A DNA stretch of 64,000 nucleotides from positions 2,542,001-2,606,000 of the forward strand of contig NZ_JAWQJT010000002.1 in the NCBI RefSeq assembly GCF_033441515.1. Reading direction: 5' to 3'. Both the position numbers and the translations under genes were made by a program. The DNA comes from Amycolatopsis solani (GTDB taxonomy: Bacteria > Actinomycetota > Actinomycetes > Mycobacteriales > Pseudonocardiaceae). Shown here piece by piece: positions 28,446-36,384 of the stretch. The first letter of the stretch is position 1; each line of letters opens with the position of its first letter. The notes under the pieces are model-generated. The model had not been told where the DNA came from. It made no database searches and was given only the letters and a program-made list of their open reading frames with translations.

Positions 28446-29699
28446 ATGCCCGAAACCCTGCTGTTCGTCGGGGGCGCCCGGCCGCTCAGCTTCAGCCTCG
28501 ACATGGCGGCCGAGGCACTGGCCCAGGCCGCGGCGCGCGGCCTGCGCGTGCACGTCACCAACACCGCCGAGGTCCTCGCCGCCACCGAAGACGTCGTCGG
28601 GAAGGCCTCGGAGACGTCCACTGTGGACATCCTGAAGCCCGGCGAGTCCGCGGCCTGGGCGAAGGCGCGGGACGAGCACTTCGACGCCGTTTACGCGCTC
28701 CAGGAGCTGGCCCAGGTCGCCGTCGCCGAGACGGCCGAAGCGGTCGGCGCCCCGGGCAACCCGCCGGAGGCCGTCCACCGCGTCCGGACCAAGGACGCCT
28801 GCCGGGAAGCGCTGGCCGCCGCCGGGTTCCCGCAGCCGGTCGTGCGGTTGTGTGCCGACGAAGCCGCGGCGGCGGCGTTCCTGCGCGAGTACGCGGGGCC
28901 GTGGATCGTCAAACCGCGGGACGCCATGGGCAGCACCGGCGTGAGCCTGGTGACCGAGCCCGCGCGGCTGGCCGCGGCGATCGCCCTGCTGCCGGACACG
29001 AAGCCGTTCCTCGTCGAGCAGTTCGTCGAGGGGCCGGAGTTCAGCGTCGAAGGCGTCTTCCTCGGGGGTGAGCCGAAGATCCTCGCCGTGACGGCCAAGG
29101 AGAAGGTGCCGCCGCCGTTCTTCGTCGAGACCGGGCACGTGCTGCCCGCGCCGCTGCCGGACGCCCGGCGCCGGGAGATCGAAGACCAGGTGTCGAGCGC
29201 GCTGAAGACGCTCGGGCTGCGCGTCGGCGGCTTCCACGTCGAGCTGTGGCTCACCGCGGACGGCGTCGTGCTCGGCGAGGTGCACGGCCGCTTCGGCGGC
29301 GACTGGATCCACCGCATGCTCGCCCACGCCATCCCCGGCCTCGAGCTGTACGGGCTGGTGTTCGACGACATGCTCGGCCGTCCGGTCACCGGCGTCCCGC
29401 TGACGCCGAGCCGCGGCGCCGCCGTCCGGTACCTGACACCGCCGCCCGGGCGGCTGGCCGCCGTCGAAGGCTGGGACGAGGTGCTCGCCCACCCCGCCGT
29501 CCTGCACGCGGAACTGGGCGTCGGACCCGGGGACGAAATCAGGCCCTTGCACCGCTCCGGCGACCGCGTCGGCCTGATCGTCGTCGGCGCCGAGACGCCC
29601 GAAGCGGCCAGCGCGCTGGCCGCCGACCTCGTGGACTCGGTGAAGTTCGTGCCCGAGTCCGAACCCGACCGCCTGCCGGGCCTGTGGGCCCTGCGCTGA
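28446..29699 (+). CDS. ATP-grasp carboxylate-amine ligase
   Basis: A 417-residue ATP-grasp enzyme. N-terminal Rossmann-like domain (LLFVGGARPLSFSLDMA), then VRTKDACREALAAAGFPQP and the ATP loop PWIVKPRDAMGSTGVSLV at about 155, the Mg-binding GEVHGRFGGDWIHRML, and a C-terminal LAL-type domain. Relatives activate a carboxylate as acyl phosphate and couple it to an amine (L-amino acid ligases, dipeptide or amide synthases). The ATG at 28446 follows GAAGGAG. In this operon it probably forms the amide or peptide bond of the product; substrates are unknown. Confidence 0.87.
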   Translation: MPETLLFVGGARPLSFSLDMAAEALAQAAARGLRVHVTNTAEVLAATEDVVGKASETSTVDILKPGESAAWAKARDEHFDAVYALQELAQVAVAETAEAVGAPGNPPEAVHRVRTKDACREALAAAGFPQPVVRLCADEAAAAAFLREYAGPWIVKPRDAMGSTGVSLVTEPARLAAAIALLPDTKPFLVEQFVEGPEFSVEGVFLGGEPKILAVTAKEKVPPPFFVETGHVLPAPLPDARRREIEDQVSSALKTLGLRVGGFHVELWLTADGVVLGEVHGRFGGDWIHRMLAHAIPGLELYGLVFDDMLGRPVTGVPLTPSRGAAVRYLTPPPGRLAAVEGWDEVLAHPAVLHAELGVGPGDEIRPLHRSGDRVGLIVVGAETPEAASALAADLVDSVKFVPESEPDRLPGLWALR

Positions 29700-29710
29700 C
29701 CGAGGACGAC

Positions 29711-30748
29711 ATGACCGACATCGGCATTCTCAGTACCGGCTCTTATCTGCCCGACCGCGTGGTCCCCAACGCCGAGATCGCGCCGGCGGCGGGCGTCGAC
29801 GCGGCGTGGATCGAACGCAAGACCGGCATCCGCGAGCGCCGGCACGCCGCACCCGGGCAAGCGACGTCCAACCTCGCGGCGATCGCGGCCGACCGGGCCC
29901 TGCTCGCGGCGGGCTTGAGCCCGGACCACGTCGACCACATCGTCGTCGCGACCTCCACCCCGGACCACCCGCAGCCGGCGACGGCCAGCCTGGTGCAGCA
30001 CCTGATCGGCGCCCGCTCGGCTTCGGCGGTCGACGTCAACGCGGTGTGCAGCGGGTTCGTCTACGCGCTGGCGATGGCCCAGGGGCTGGTGCGCGACGGC
30101 GGGCACGCGCTGGTGATCGGCGCCGACATCTACTCCCGCATCCTGGACGTGCGTGACCGCAAGACCGCGATCCTGTTCGGTGACGGGGCGGGGGCGGTCG
30201 TGCTCGGCCCCGTTCCGGCGGGAGGGGGCGTCATCGGCACGCGGCTGCGCGGACACGGCGACGCCCACCGCCTGATCGGCGTGCGCGCCGGCGGCAGCCG
30301 CATCCCGGCGTCGGTGCGTTCGGTTCTGGACGGCGAGCACTTCTTCCGCATGGACGGCCGTGGCGTGCGCGAGTTCGTCACCGGGCACGTGCCCGACGCG
30401 ATCGCCGGGGCGTTGCGGGAAAGCGGCCTGCCCGCCACCGCCGTCGACCACTTCGTGCCGCACCAGGCGAACGGCGTCATGCTGCGTGAACTGGGGGAGA
30501 CGCTCGACCTGCCCAATGCCGCCCTGCACCTGACCGTCGACCGCTTCGCCAACACCGGCGCGGCGTCCGTGCCGATCACGCTCGACACCGCCCACCACGC
30601 CGGCGCGCTGAACGTCGGCGACGTCGTGCTGCTCGCGGGGTTCGGCGGCGGCATGAACCTCGGCGTCGGCCTGTGCCGGTGGACCGCCGCCCCGCCGCGG
30701 CCCGAAGCCGGCGTCGAGGACCGCGCCGTCACCCTGTCCCACCACTGA
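29711..30748 (+). CDS. free-standing ketoacyl synthase III (first copy)
   Basis: A 345-residue KAS III-like thiolase-fold enzyme. The triad is complete: C113 in DVNAVCSGF, H251 in VPHQANG and N281 in ANTGAAS. It should join an acyl-CoA starter to a malonyl-type thioester, or transfer an acyl group to an alcohol or amine as CerJ-like members do. No acyl carrier protein gene is visible nearby, so CoA substrates are likely. It follows the ATP-grasp gene by 11 bp and precedes an MFS exporter. A second, clearly related copy lies at 36385. Confidence 0.9.
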   Translation: MTDIGILSTGSYLPDRVVPNAEIAPAAGVDAAWIERKTGIRERRHAAPGQATSNLAAIAADRALLAAGLSPDHVDHIVVATSTPDHPQPATASLVQHLIGARSASAVDVNAVCSGFVYALAMAQGLVRDGGHALVIGADIYSRILDVRDRKTAILFGDGAGAVVLGPVPAGGGVIGTRLRGHGDAHRLIGVRAGGSRIPASVRSVLDGEHFFRMDGRGVREFVTGHVPDAIAGALRESGLPATAVDHFVPHQANGVMLRELGETLDLPNAALHLTVDRFANTGAASVPITLDTAHHAGALNVGDVVLLAGFGGGMNLGVGLCRWTAAPPRPEAGVEDRAVTLSHH

Positions 30749-30760
30749 GGAAGGCCTGCC

Positions 30761-31981
30761 ATGCCCGCGCTCCTGCCCCGCGGCGGACCACCCCGGCTCC
30801 TGGCCGTGGCGACCCTGGTCACGATGACCGGCTACGGCGTCTACCTGACCGCGGGTGTCCTGTACTTCACCCGCGTCGTCCAGCTGCCGGCCGGCCAGGT
30901 CGGCGCCGGGCTGACCATCGCGGGCGCGGTGTCGCTCGCAGCCGGGATCCCGTTCGGCCACCTCGCCGACCGCCACGGCGCCCGTACCGTCTACGCGCTC
31001 ACGCTCGTGCTCGGCGCGATCTCCATGACGGGACTGTGCCTGGCCCAGGACTTCTGGACGTTCGTGGCCTTCGCAAGCCTCGGCGCCGCGGCCCAGACCG
31101 CGGGGCCGGCGGCTCGCAGCCCGCTCGTGCAGGAGTACGGCGGCGACCGGCCCGCCGAGTTCCGCGGCTACCTGCGCTCGGTGACCAACCTCGGCATCGC
31201 GGTGGGGGCGTTGCTGGCCGGCTGGGGCGTCGCGGCCGACACGCGCAACGCGTACCTGCTGCTGATCGGCGGCAGCGCGCTGTCTTACGCGGCGAGCACG
31301 GCGATCGTGCTGTTCCTCCCGGCGGTCCCGCCCAAACCGGCGGGTGCCGGCCCGAGGTGGGTCGCGTTGCGGGACCGGCCGTACCTGGTGCTGACGCTGC
31401 TGGACGGCGTGATGGCGATCCAGTACCGGGTGCTCACGGCGGCGGTCCCGCTGTGGCTGGTCGCCCGGACGACGGCGCCGAACTGGACGGTATCCGGCGT
31501 GCTGGTGGTCAACACCGTGATCGTGGTGTTCTTCCAGGTCCGGGCCAGCCGCCGGATCGACACGACCCGCGCGGGCGCGGTGGCGTTCCGGCGGGCCGGC
31601 TTCGCGTTCTTCGCGGCGTGCGTGGCGATCGCGGCGATGGCGGGCGCCCCGACGTGGCTGGCGCTCGTCTTCCTGCTGGCCGCGGTGGTCGTGCACACGG
31701 TCGGCGAGCTCTGGCAGGCCGCGGGCGGCTTCGAGCTGTCCTTCACCCTGGCGCCCCCGCACGCGGTCGGCCAGTACCAGGGCTTGTTCGGGATGGGCTT
31801 GGGACTCGGCGTGACGCTGGGGCCGGCGGTGCTGATCGCGTTGTGCATCACGTGGGGCACCCCGGGCTGGTTCGTGATCGGCGGCATCTTCGCCGCCACC
31901 GGGTTGGCCGTCCCCGCGGTGGTGCGCTGGGCCGAGCGCGACCGGTCGCGGCAGGTGGAGGCCGAGCCGCAGGTCGCGTGA
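30761..31981 (+). CDS. MFS exporter
   Basis: A 406-residue transporter with 12 predicted helices and the MFS loop motif GHLADRHGARTVYAL after helix 2. It follows the KAS III gene by 12 bp with the ATG at 30761, so it belongs to the biosynthetic operon and probably exports the product or an intermediate. The substrate cannot be inferred further. Confidence 0.87.
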   Translation: MPALLPRGGPPRLLAVATLVTMTGYGVYLTAGVLYFTRVVQLPAGQVGAGLTIAGAVSLAAGIPFGHLADRHGARTVYALTLVLGAISMTGLCLAQDFWTFVAFASLGAAAQTAGPAARSPLVQEYGGDRPAEFRGYLRSVTNLGIAVGALLAGWGVAADTRNAYLLLIGGSALSYAASTAIVLFLPAVPPKPAGAGPRWVALRDRPYLVLTLLDGVMAIQYRVLTAAVPLWLVARTTAPNWTVSGVLVVNTVIVVFFQVRASRRIDTTRAGAVAFRRAGFAFFAACVAIAAMAGAPTWLALVFLLAAVVVHTVGELWQAAGGFELSFTLAPPHAVGQYQGLFGMGLGLGVTLGPAVLIALCITWGTPGWFVIGGIFAATGLAVPAVVRWAERDRSRQVEAEPQVA

Positions 31982-32172
31982 GCCCCTTCCCGGGCGCTGC
32001 GCCCTTCTGCCGGGTCCAGGGCGGCCGGACGGCGCAGTGGCGGATCCGGCGAACCGGTGGTGTGCGGGAATGGGACGAAGATCCACGGTGTGCCGCTGGT
32101 GCGCTCCGTCGTCGCTGCGCTACTTTCCGCCAGCAACGGCGAACCGGCTCCGGAGGTGACGCGGCTTGATCG

Positions 32173-32185
32173 GGACCATAGGTCC
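32173..32185. promoter_or_regulatory. short inverted repeat before the NarL-type regulator
   Basis: GGACC-ATA-GGTCC is a perfect 5+3+5 palindrome 52 bp upstream of the predicted GTG at 32237, within a 255-bp gap after the MFS gene. A possible site for autoregulation; no promoter hexamers are convincing. Confidence 0.3.
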
Positions 32186-32236
32186 GAACCATTGCCCCTC
32201 AACGTGTTCTCCCGGCGGGGGTGGGACGCCGAGGTC

Positions 32237-32881
32237 GTGATCCGCGTCCTGCTGATCCTGTCCTGCGCACACCGGTCCCGCCGGATCGGGCGGCTGCTCG
32301 CCGCGGAGGCCGACATCGAGGTGCGGTACCGCGGCGCCGCGAGCTGGAGCGGTGTCGTGACCGAGCTCGCGGAGTTCGCGCCGTCGGTGGTGGTGCTCGA
32401 CCGGGCCGTGCTCGGCGAGGAGGGCGTCACGGCCATCGGGGACATCGTGCGCGCCGCCCGCTCGCCCGCCGTCGTGCTCGTGGCCGACACCTACCACCCG
32501 GCGGACGCGCTGCCCGCCGCGCGGGCCGGCGTGCGCGGCTACGTCGTCGACGGCGCTGGCACCGGCCCGTGGGCGGCCGTGGTCCGCGCGGTCGCGGCGG
32601 GCGAGGCCTGGCTGGCCCCGCCCGCGGCCGGCGACCTGCTCGACGAACTCCGCGCGCGGGCGCCGCTGCGGCCGCGGGAGCCGCCGCAGGTTCCGTTGAC
32701 CGAACGGGAACTGAGCGTGCTCCGGCTCGTGGCGCAAGGCTGCTCGAACCTGGAGGTGGCGGCGGAGCTGGGGCTGAGCCAGTCGACGGTCAAGACCCAC
32801 GTGTCCCGCATGCTGGCCCGCCTCGACCTGCGCAGCCGTACCCAGCTGGCCGCCTTCGCGCGGGACCTCGGCATCGTGTGA
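32237..32881 (+). CDS. atypical NarL/LuxR-family response regulator
   Basis: A 214-residue protein with a receiver-like N-terminal domain and a C-terminal LuxR helix-turn-helix (PLTERELSVLRLVAQGCSNLEVA, STVKTHVSRML). The receiver keeps an aspartate at the phospho-acceptor place (D55, VVVLDRAVLG) but lacks the acidic pair after strand 1 (IRVLLILSC in place of a DD motif) and the conserved lysine after strand 5 (RGYVVDG). It is therefore unlikely to be switched by normal phosphorylation, and no histidine kinase is next to it. The GTG at 32237 begins the receiver fold; a frame reaching back to 32057 adds residues without domain character. Confidence 0.78.
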   Translation: MIRVLLILSCAHRSRRIGRLLAAEADIEVRYRGAASWSGVVTELAEFAPSVVVLDRAVLGEEGVTAIGDIVRAARSPAVVLVADTYHPADALPAARAGVRGYVVDGAGTGPWAAVVRAVAAGEAWLAPPAAGDLLDELRARAPLRPREPPQVPLTERELSVLRLVAQGCSNLEVAAELGLSQSTVKTHVSRMLARLDLRSRTQLAAFARDLGIV

Positions 32882-33066
32882 AATCGTCGATGTTCGTTCT
32901 TTCGACCGATGCGGGCGCCGACGCGACCGCAATACGATGTCCGTGGCCGGTGCGGTCCCGCATTCGCGGCCCCGGCTGTAATGCCCCTGCTGTGGTGCCC
33001 CCGGAGTGCGCGATGACGCCGCTTCCGGTTCGGACGAATTCGCTGAACAGTGGACGGAGGTCGGTT

Positions 33067-34062
33067 TTGCCCAGGGAAGAGGGCTCCGCGTCGGGAATGC
33101 CGCTCGCGCGTTACGAGCTCTTCCGTTCTCGTGACCCGAATCATGTGCGTGCCGAGGTGAGCCGGGTGTGGACGCCGCACACCCTGCGGGTGCTCGGTGG
33201 CGATTCGCGGCTGGACGCGCGAATGCACTACGCGCGATTGTGCGATCTGTCGGTGAGCGCGCTGAGTTACGGCGGAACCGTGCGTGTCGCTTCCGGACCC
33301 GCCGAATCGTTCTTCACCGTGCTGGTTCCGCTGGCCGGCGAAGCCGAGGCGTGCTGCGGGAACGACCGGGTGCGGCTGAGCACCGCGACCGCCGGGGTGC
33401 TCTCGCCGGGTGACCCGGTGGCGCTGCGCTGGCCGGGTGACTGCACGCAGCTGGTCGTGCGGCTGGAGCGGACCGGGCTGGAGGCCCGGTTGAGCGACCT
33501 GCTCGGCGCGCCGCTGCGGCGGCCGCTGCGGTTCGCCCCCGCGATGACCGTCGGCTCCGGCAACGGCAGCAGCTGGCTGCGCGGCCTGCGGATGCTGGTG
33601 GCCGAGCTCGAGCGGCCCGGGTCGCTGATCGAGCGGCGCGCGGTGGCCGAGACGTTCGAGCGCACGCTGGTCACCGCGTTGCTGATGGGGCAGCCCAGCA
33701 ACTACACCCGGATGCTCGACGGCGAGGTCCCGGCCGCCCCCACCCGCGCGGTCAGCATCGCGCTGGAGTGGATCGCCAACCACCCGAAGTGGCAGCACAC
33801 GACGGCGAGCCTGGCGCGGGAGGCCGACGTCACCGAGCGGTCGCTGCAGCTGGGTTTCCGCAAGCACTTCAAGATGGGCCCGATGGAGTACCTGCGCGAG
33901 ACCCGCCTCCGCGGGGTGCGCGACCAGCTGCGCGCGGCCCAGTCCGACGCCGTCACGGTGACCGAGGTGGCCGCGGAATGGGGTTTCCTGCACGCCGGGC
34001 ACTTCGCCGCGCGCTATCAGCAGCGATTCGGTGAACGGCCGTCGGAAACGCTCCGGCGCTGA
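33067..34062 (+). CDS. AraC-family transcriptional regulator
   Basis: A 331-residue regulator. Residues 15-190 match an AraC-binding-like cupin (AraC_binding_2: RDPNHVRAEVSRVWTPH, LSYGGTVRV); the last 105 residues carry the two helix-turn-helix motifs (ASLAREADVTERSLQLGFRKHF and VAAEWGFLHAGHFAARYQQRFGERPSE). The TTG at 33067 follows a strong GGAGG 6 bases upstream; ATG codons at 33013 and 33097 are alternatives. It lies between the atypical response regulator and the DrrAB exporter and may control one or both halves of the cluster. Confidence 0.85.
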   Translation: MPREEGSASGMPLARYELFRSRDPNHVRAEVSRVWTPHTLRVLGGDSRLDARMHYARLCDLSVSALSYGGTVRVASGPAESFFTVLVPLAGEAEACCGNDRVRLSTATAGVLSPGDPVALRWPGDCTQLVVRLERTGLEARLSDLLGAPLRRPLRFAPAMTVGSGNGSSWLRGLRMLVAELERPGSLIERRAVAETFERTLVTALLMGQPSNYTRMLDGEVPAAPTRAVSIALEWIANHPKWQHTTASLAREADVTERSLQLGFRKHFKMGPMEYLRETRLRGVRDQLRAAQSDAVTVTEVAAEWGFLHAGHFAARYQQRFGERPSETLRR

Positions 34063-34159
34063 ATTCCGCGCCTTTCTTTCGTTTTTCGGATATCGGCAGG
34101 CACGTCGTCCGGTGAATCATGGATTCCAGCCGGAAAACAAAACGTGCGAAGGAGGGAAA

Positions 34160-35125
34160 GTGCCGCCGATGATCCGGGTGGAAAACCTGGTCAAGCGGTT
34201 CGGGCGGACCACGGCGCTCGACCGGGTCGGATTCACCGCCGCCGCGGGCACCGTGGTCGGCGTGCTCGGCCCGAACGGTGCCGGGAAGACGACCGTGGTC
34301 CGGATACTGGCCACGCTGGTGCGGCCGGACGACGGCCTGGTCCAGGTCGGCGGGCTCGACGTGACGCGCGAACCGGCGCGGGTGCGCGCGCTGCTCGGGC
34401 TCACCGGCCAGTACGCGTCGGTCGACGGGGACCTGACGGGCACGGAAAACCTGGTGCTGTTCGGCCGCCTGCTGGGGCTGTCCCGCCCGGTGGCGCGGGA
34501 CCGGGCGGCGGAGCTGCTCGAGCGCTTCGAGCTCGGCACCGCCGCCACCCGGCCCGCGGCGACGTACTCCGGCGGCATGCGCCGCCGGCTCGACCTGGCC
34601 GCCAGCTTGGTCGGCCGGCCCCGGGTCCTCTGCCTCGACGAGCCGACGACCGGGCTCGACCCGCACGTCCGGCGCGAGCTGTGGCAGGTGGTGCGGGAGC
34701 TGGTGGCCGAAGGCGTCACGGTGCTGCTCACCACGCAGTACCTGGAGGAGGCGGACCGCCTCGCCGACCGCGTCACGGTGTTCGACGCGGGCCGGGTGGT
34801 CGCCGACGACAGCCCCGCCGAGCTCAAGCGCCGGATCGGCGACCGCACGGTGCAGGTCCGGCCCGCGATCGCCGAGGACCTCGACGCGACCGCCCGCGTC
34901 CTGGCCAAGCTGACCGGCGTCACGCCGACCCGCGACGCGGGCACCGGCCTGCTCACCGCCCCGGCCGCCGACCCGATGGTGCTGTCCACTTTGGTCCGTG
35001 AGCTGGACCGGGCCGGGCTTGCTGTGGCCGAACTGGCGTTGCGGCTGCCGAGCCTGGACGAGGTTTTCCTGGCGTTGACGGGAAAGCCGGCGCTCCCCAC
35101 GGCCCACGAAGGAGGTGCGCGATGA
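34160..35125 (+). CDS. DrrA-type ABC exporter ATPase
   Basis: A 321-residue daunorubicin-resistance-type ATPase. Walker A GPNGAGKTT at about 37-45, signature TYSGGMRRRLDLA, Walker B LCLDEPTTGLD and the C-terminal PSLDEVFLALTGKPA tail typical of DrrA. It powers the DrrB-like membrane partner and would export the cluster product, giving self-resistance. The GTG at 34160 follows AAGGAGGG; an ATG nine bases on is possible. Its last 35 codons are part of a tandem duplication that also includes the start of drrB. Confidence 0.9.
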   Translation: MPPMIRVENLVKRFGRTTALDRVGFTAAAGTVVGVLGPNGAGKTTVVRILATLVRPDDGLVQVGGLDVTREPARVRALLGLTGQYASVDGDLTGTENLVLFGRLLGLSRPVARDRAAELLERFELGTAATRPAATYSGGMRRRLDLAASLVGRPRVLCLDEPTTGLDPHVRRELWQVVRELVAEGVTVLLTTQYLEEADRLADRVTVFDAGRVVADDSPAELKRRIGDRTVQVRPAIAEDLDATARVLAKLTGVTPTRDAGTGLLTAPAADPMVLSTLVRELDRAGLAVAELALRLPSLDEVFLALTGKPALPTAHEGGAR

Positions 35126-35214
35126 GCGGCCGGGTAGCTCCCGCGGGGCGGCCCTTGACGGGAAAGTCCGCGCGGCCGGAGGCGCCCGCGGTGCGGGAAG
35201 GAGGTGCGGTGTGA
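35122..35214 (+). CDS. 30-residue mini-ORF created by the duplication
   Basis: It starts with the same residues as DrrB (MSGRVAPA), then runs into a diverged piece (RPLTGKSARPEAPAVREGGAV) and stops at 35212. It has a GAAGGAGGTG ribosome site, its ATG overlaps the drrA stop and its TGA overlaps the next GTG, so it should be translated by coupling. It may have no function beyond passing ribosomes to drrB. Confidence 0.55.
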   Translation: MSGRVAPAGRPLTGKSARPEAPAVREGGAV

Positions 35215-35360
35215 GCGGCCGGGTAGCTCCCGCGGAAGCCGTGCGGCACGGACTGGCCGTGGCCGAGCTGGCGTTGCGGCTGCCGAGCTTGGACGAGGTT
35301 TTCCTGGCGTTGACCGGAAAGCCGGCGCTCCCCACGGCTCACGAAGGAGGTGCGCGATGA
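35211..35360 (+). CDS. 49-residue DrrB-start/DrrA-tail chimera
   Basis: The first 14 residues equal the DrrB N-terminus (MSGRVAPAEAVRHGL); the next 35 repeat the DrrA C-terminus (VAELALRLPSLDEVFLALTG and following). It begins with GTG at 35211 overlapping the preceding stop and ends in the TGA that overlaps the true drrB ATG at 35357. The DrrA tail contributes to DrrA-DrrB contact in known systems, so a free copy could bind DrrB, but a translational relay role is simpler. Confidence 0.6.
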   Translation: MSGRVAPAEAVRHGLAVAELALRLPSLDEVFLALTGKPALPTAHEGGAR

Positions 35361-36136
35361 GCGGCCGGGTCGCTCCCGCCGAAGCCGTCCGGCACGGGCT
35401 GATCCTCGCCGGGCGGGGGGTGCGCAAGATCCGGCGCAACCCCGAGCACCTCGTCGACGTGACCGTGCAGCCGCTGCTGTTCCTCGTCATGTTCGGGTAC
35501 CTGTTCGGCGGGGCCATCGCCGGCAGCACGGACGCCTACCTGCCGGACCTCGTGCCGGGGCTGATGGTGCCGAGCGTGCTGATGGCCACCCTCTCGGCCG
35601 GGGTCGGCTTGAACAGCGACTGCGGCACCGGGGTGTTCGACCGGTTCCGCAGCATGCCGATCGCCCGGTCGGCGCCGCTGACCGGGGTCGTGCTCGCCGG
35701 TGCGGTCCGGTACTTCGTCGCGGTCGCCGTCCTGCTGGCGGCGGGCACGGCCCTGGGCTACCGCGTCCGGACCGGGCCGCTCGAAGTGCTGGCCGCGACG
35801 GCGATCCTCGTCACCGCTGGGCTTTGCTTCTGCTGGGTCACCGTGTTCCTCGGCATGGTGCTGCGTGATCGGGACGCCGTGCAGGGCAGCGCCGTCGCGC
35901 TGTTCATGCCGATGGTGTTCGCCAGCAGCGTGTTCGTGCCCGCGGCGAGCATGCCCGGCTGGCTGCGCGCGTGGTCGGGCGTCAACCCGGTGAGCCTGCT
36001 CGCCGACGCCGTGCGCGGCCTGCTGAACGGCGGCCCCGTCGCGGGACCGCTCACCGGTGCGCTGGCCTGGTCGGCCGGCGTGCTGCTCGTGTTCTTCCCC
36101 TTGGCGATCCGCGCCTACCAGCGGCGCGTCGGATGA
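35357..36136 (+). CDS. DrrB-type ABC exporter permease
   Basis: A 259-residue ABC-2 type permease with six predicted helices. RNPEHLVDVTVQPLLFLVMFGYLFGGAI and the later FDRFRSMPIARSAPL and NPVSLLADAVRGLLNGG motifs are typical of DrrB. It forms the membrane part of the exporter with the DrrA-type ATPase. The ATG at 35357 is the third in a series of duplicated start sites and has GAAGGAGGTG 6-7 bases upstream. Followed 19 bp later by the small DUF5988-like gene. Confidence 0.9.
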   Translation: MSGRVAPAEAVRHGLILAGRGVRKIRRNPEHLVDVTVQPLLFLVMFGYLFGGAIAGSTDAYLPDLVPGLMVPSVLMATLSAGVGLNSDCGTGVFDRFRSMPIARSAPLTGVVLAGAVRYFVAVAVLLAAGTALGYRVRTGPLEVLAATAILVTAGLCFCWVTVFLGMVLRDRDAVQGSAVALFMPMVFASSVFVPAASMPGWLRAWSGVNPVSLLADAVRGLLNGGPVAGPLTGALAWSAGVLLVFFPLAIRAYQRRVG

Positions 36137-36155
36137 CGGAGAGGTGAACCAGGCC

Positions 36156-36374
36156 ATGGGCTCTGCCGAGCCGACCGTGAAAGTGACCCTGCACGGAGCA
36201 CCCGACGGAATGCCCGCGACGGTGCTCGTCCGCCTCGCCGATTTCTCGCCGGACCGGCTGAAGATCCCGTTCCGGGCCGGGTACGAGCACTTCGTTCCCC
36301 AAGACAGTTCCCCTGGAGTACCGGAAGACGGCGCCGTCTTCGTCTGGTGCGACCGGACGAAATTCGCGGAATAG
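36156..36374 (+). CDS. small DUF5988-like protein
   Basis: A 72-residue protein (VKVTLHGAPDGMPATVLVR, IPFRAGYEHFVP, VFVWCDRTKFAE). The pattern of a short beta-rich protein ending in W-x-x-R-T-K-x-A-E resembles the DUF5988 family, small proteins recurrent in actinobacterial biosynthetic clusters; role unknown. The ATG at 36156 has GAGAGGTGA about 8 bases upstream; a GTG at 36144 would add four residues. It is the second gene of the drrB-KAS III segment, with close spacing on both sides. Confidence 0.65.
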   Translation: MGSAEPTVKVTLHGAPDGMPATVLVRLADFSPDRLKIPFRAGYEHFVPQDSSPGVPEDGAVFVWCDRTKFAE

Positions 36375-36384
36375 AAAGGCGCCC

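Larger units (their letters stand above)
35022..35380 (+). repeat. tandem duplication of the drrA/drrB junction
   Basis: The segment 35022-35145 (end of drrA, ribosome site, start of the next frame) recurs at 35257-35380, offset by 235 bp, with about five mismatches in 124 bp. A shorter, more diverged middle copy of the ribosome-site/start part lies at about 35151-35240. The result is three successive initiation sites where one is expected: ATG 35122, GTG 35211 and ATG 35357. Each start overlaps the stop of the frame before it. Confidence 0.9.

Noticed and set aside
35022..35380. Mobile element as the cause of the drrA/drrB repeat
   Set aside because: No terminal inverted repeats, transposase or target-site duplication; simple tandem duplication with a diverged middle copy explains it.
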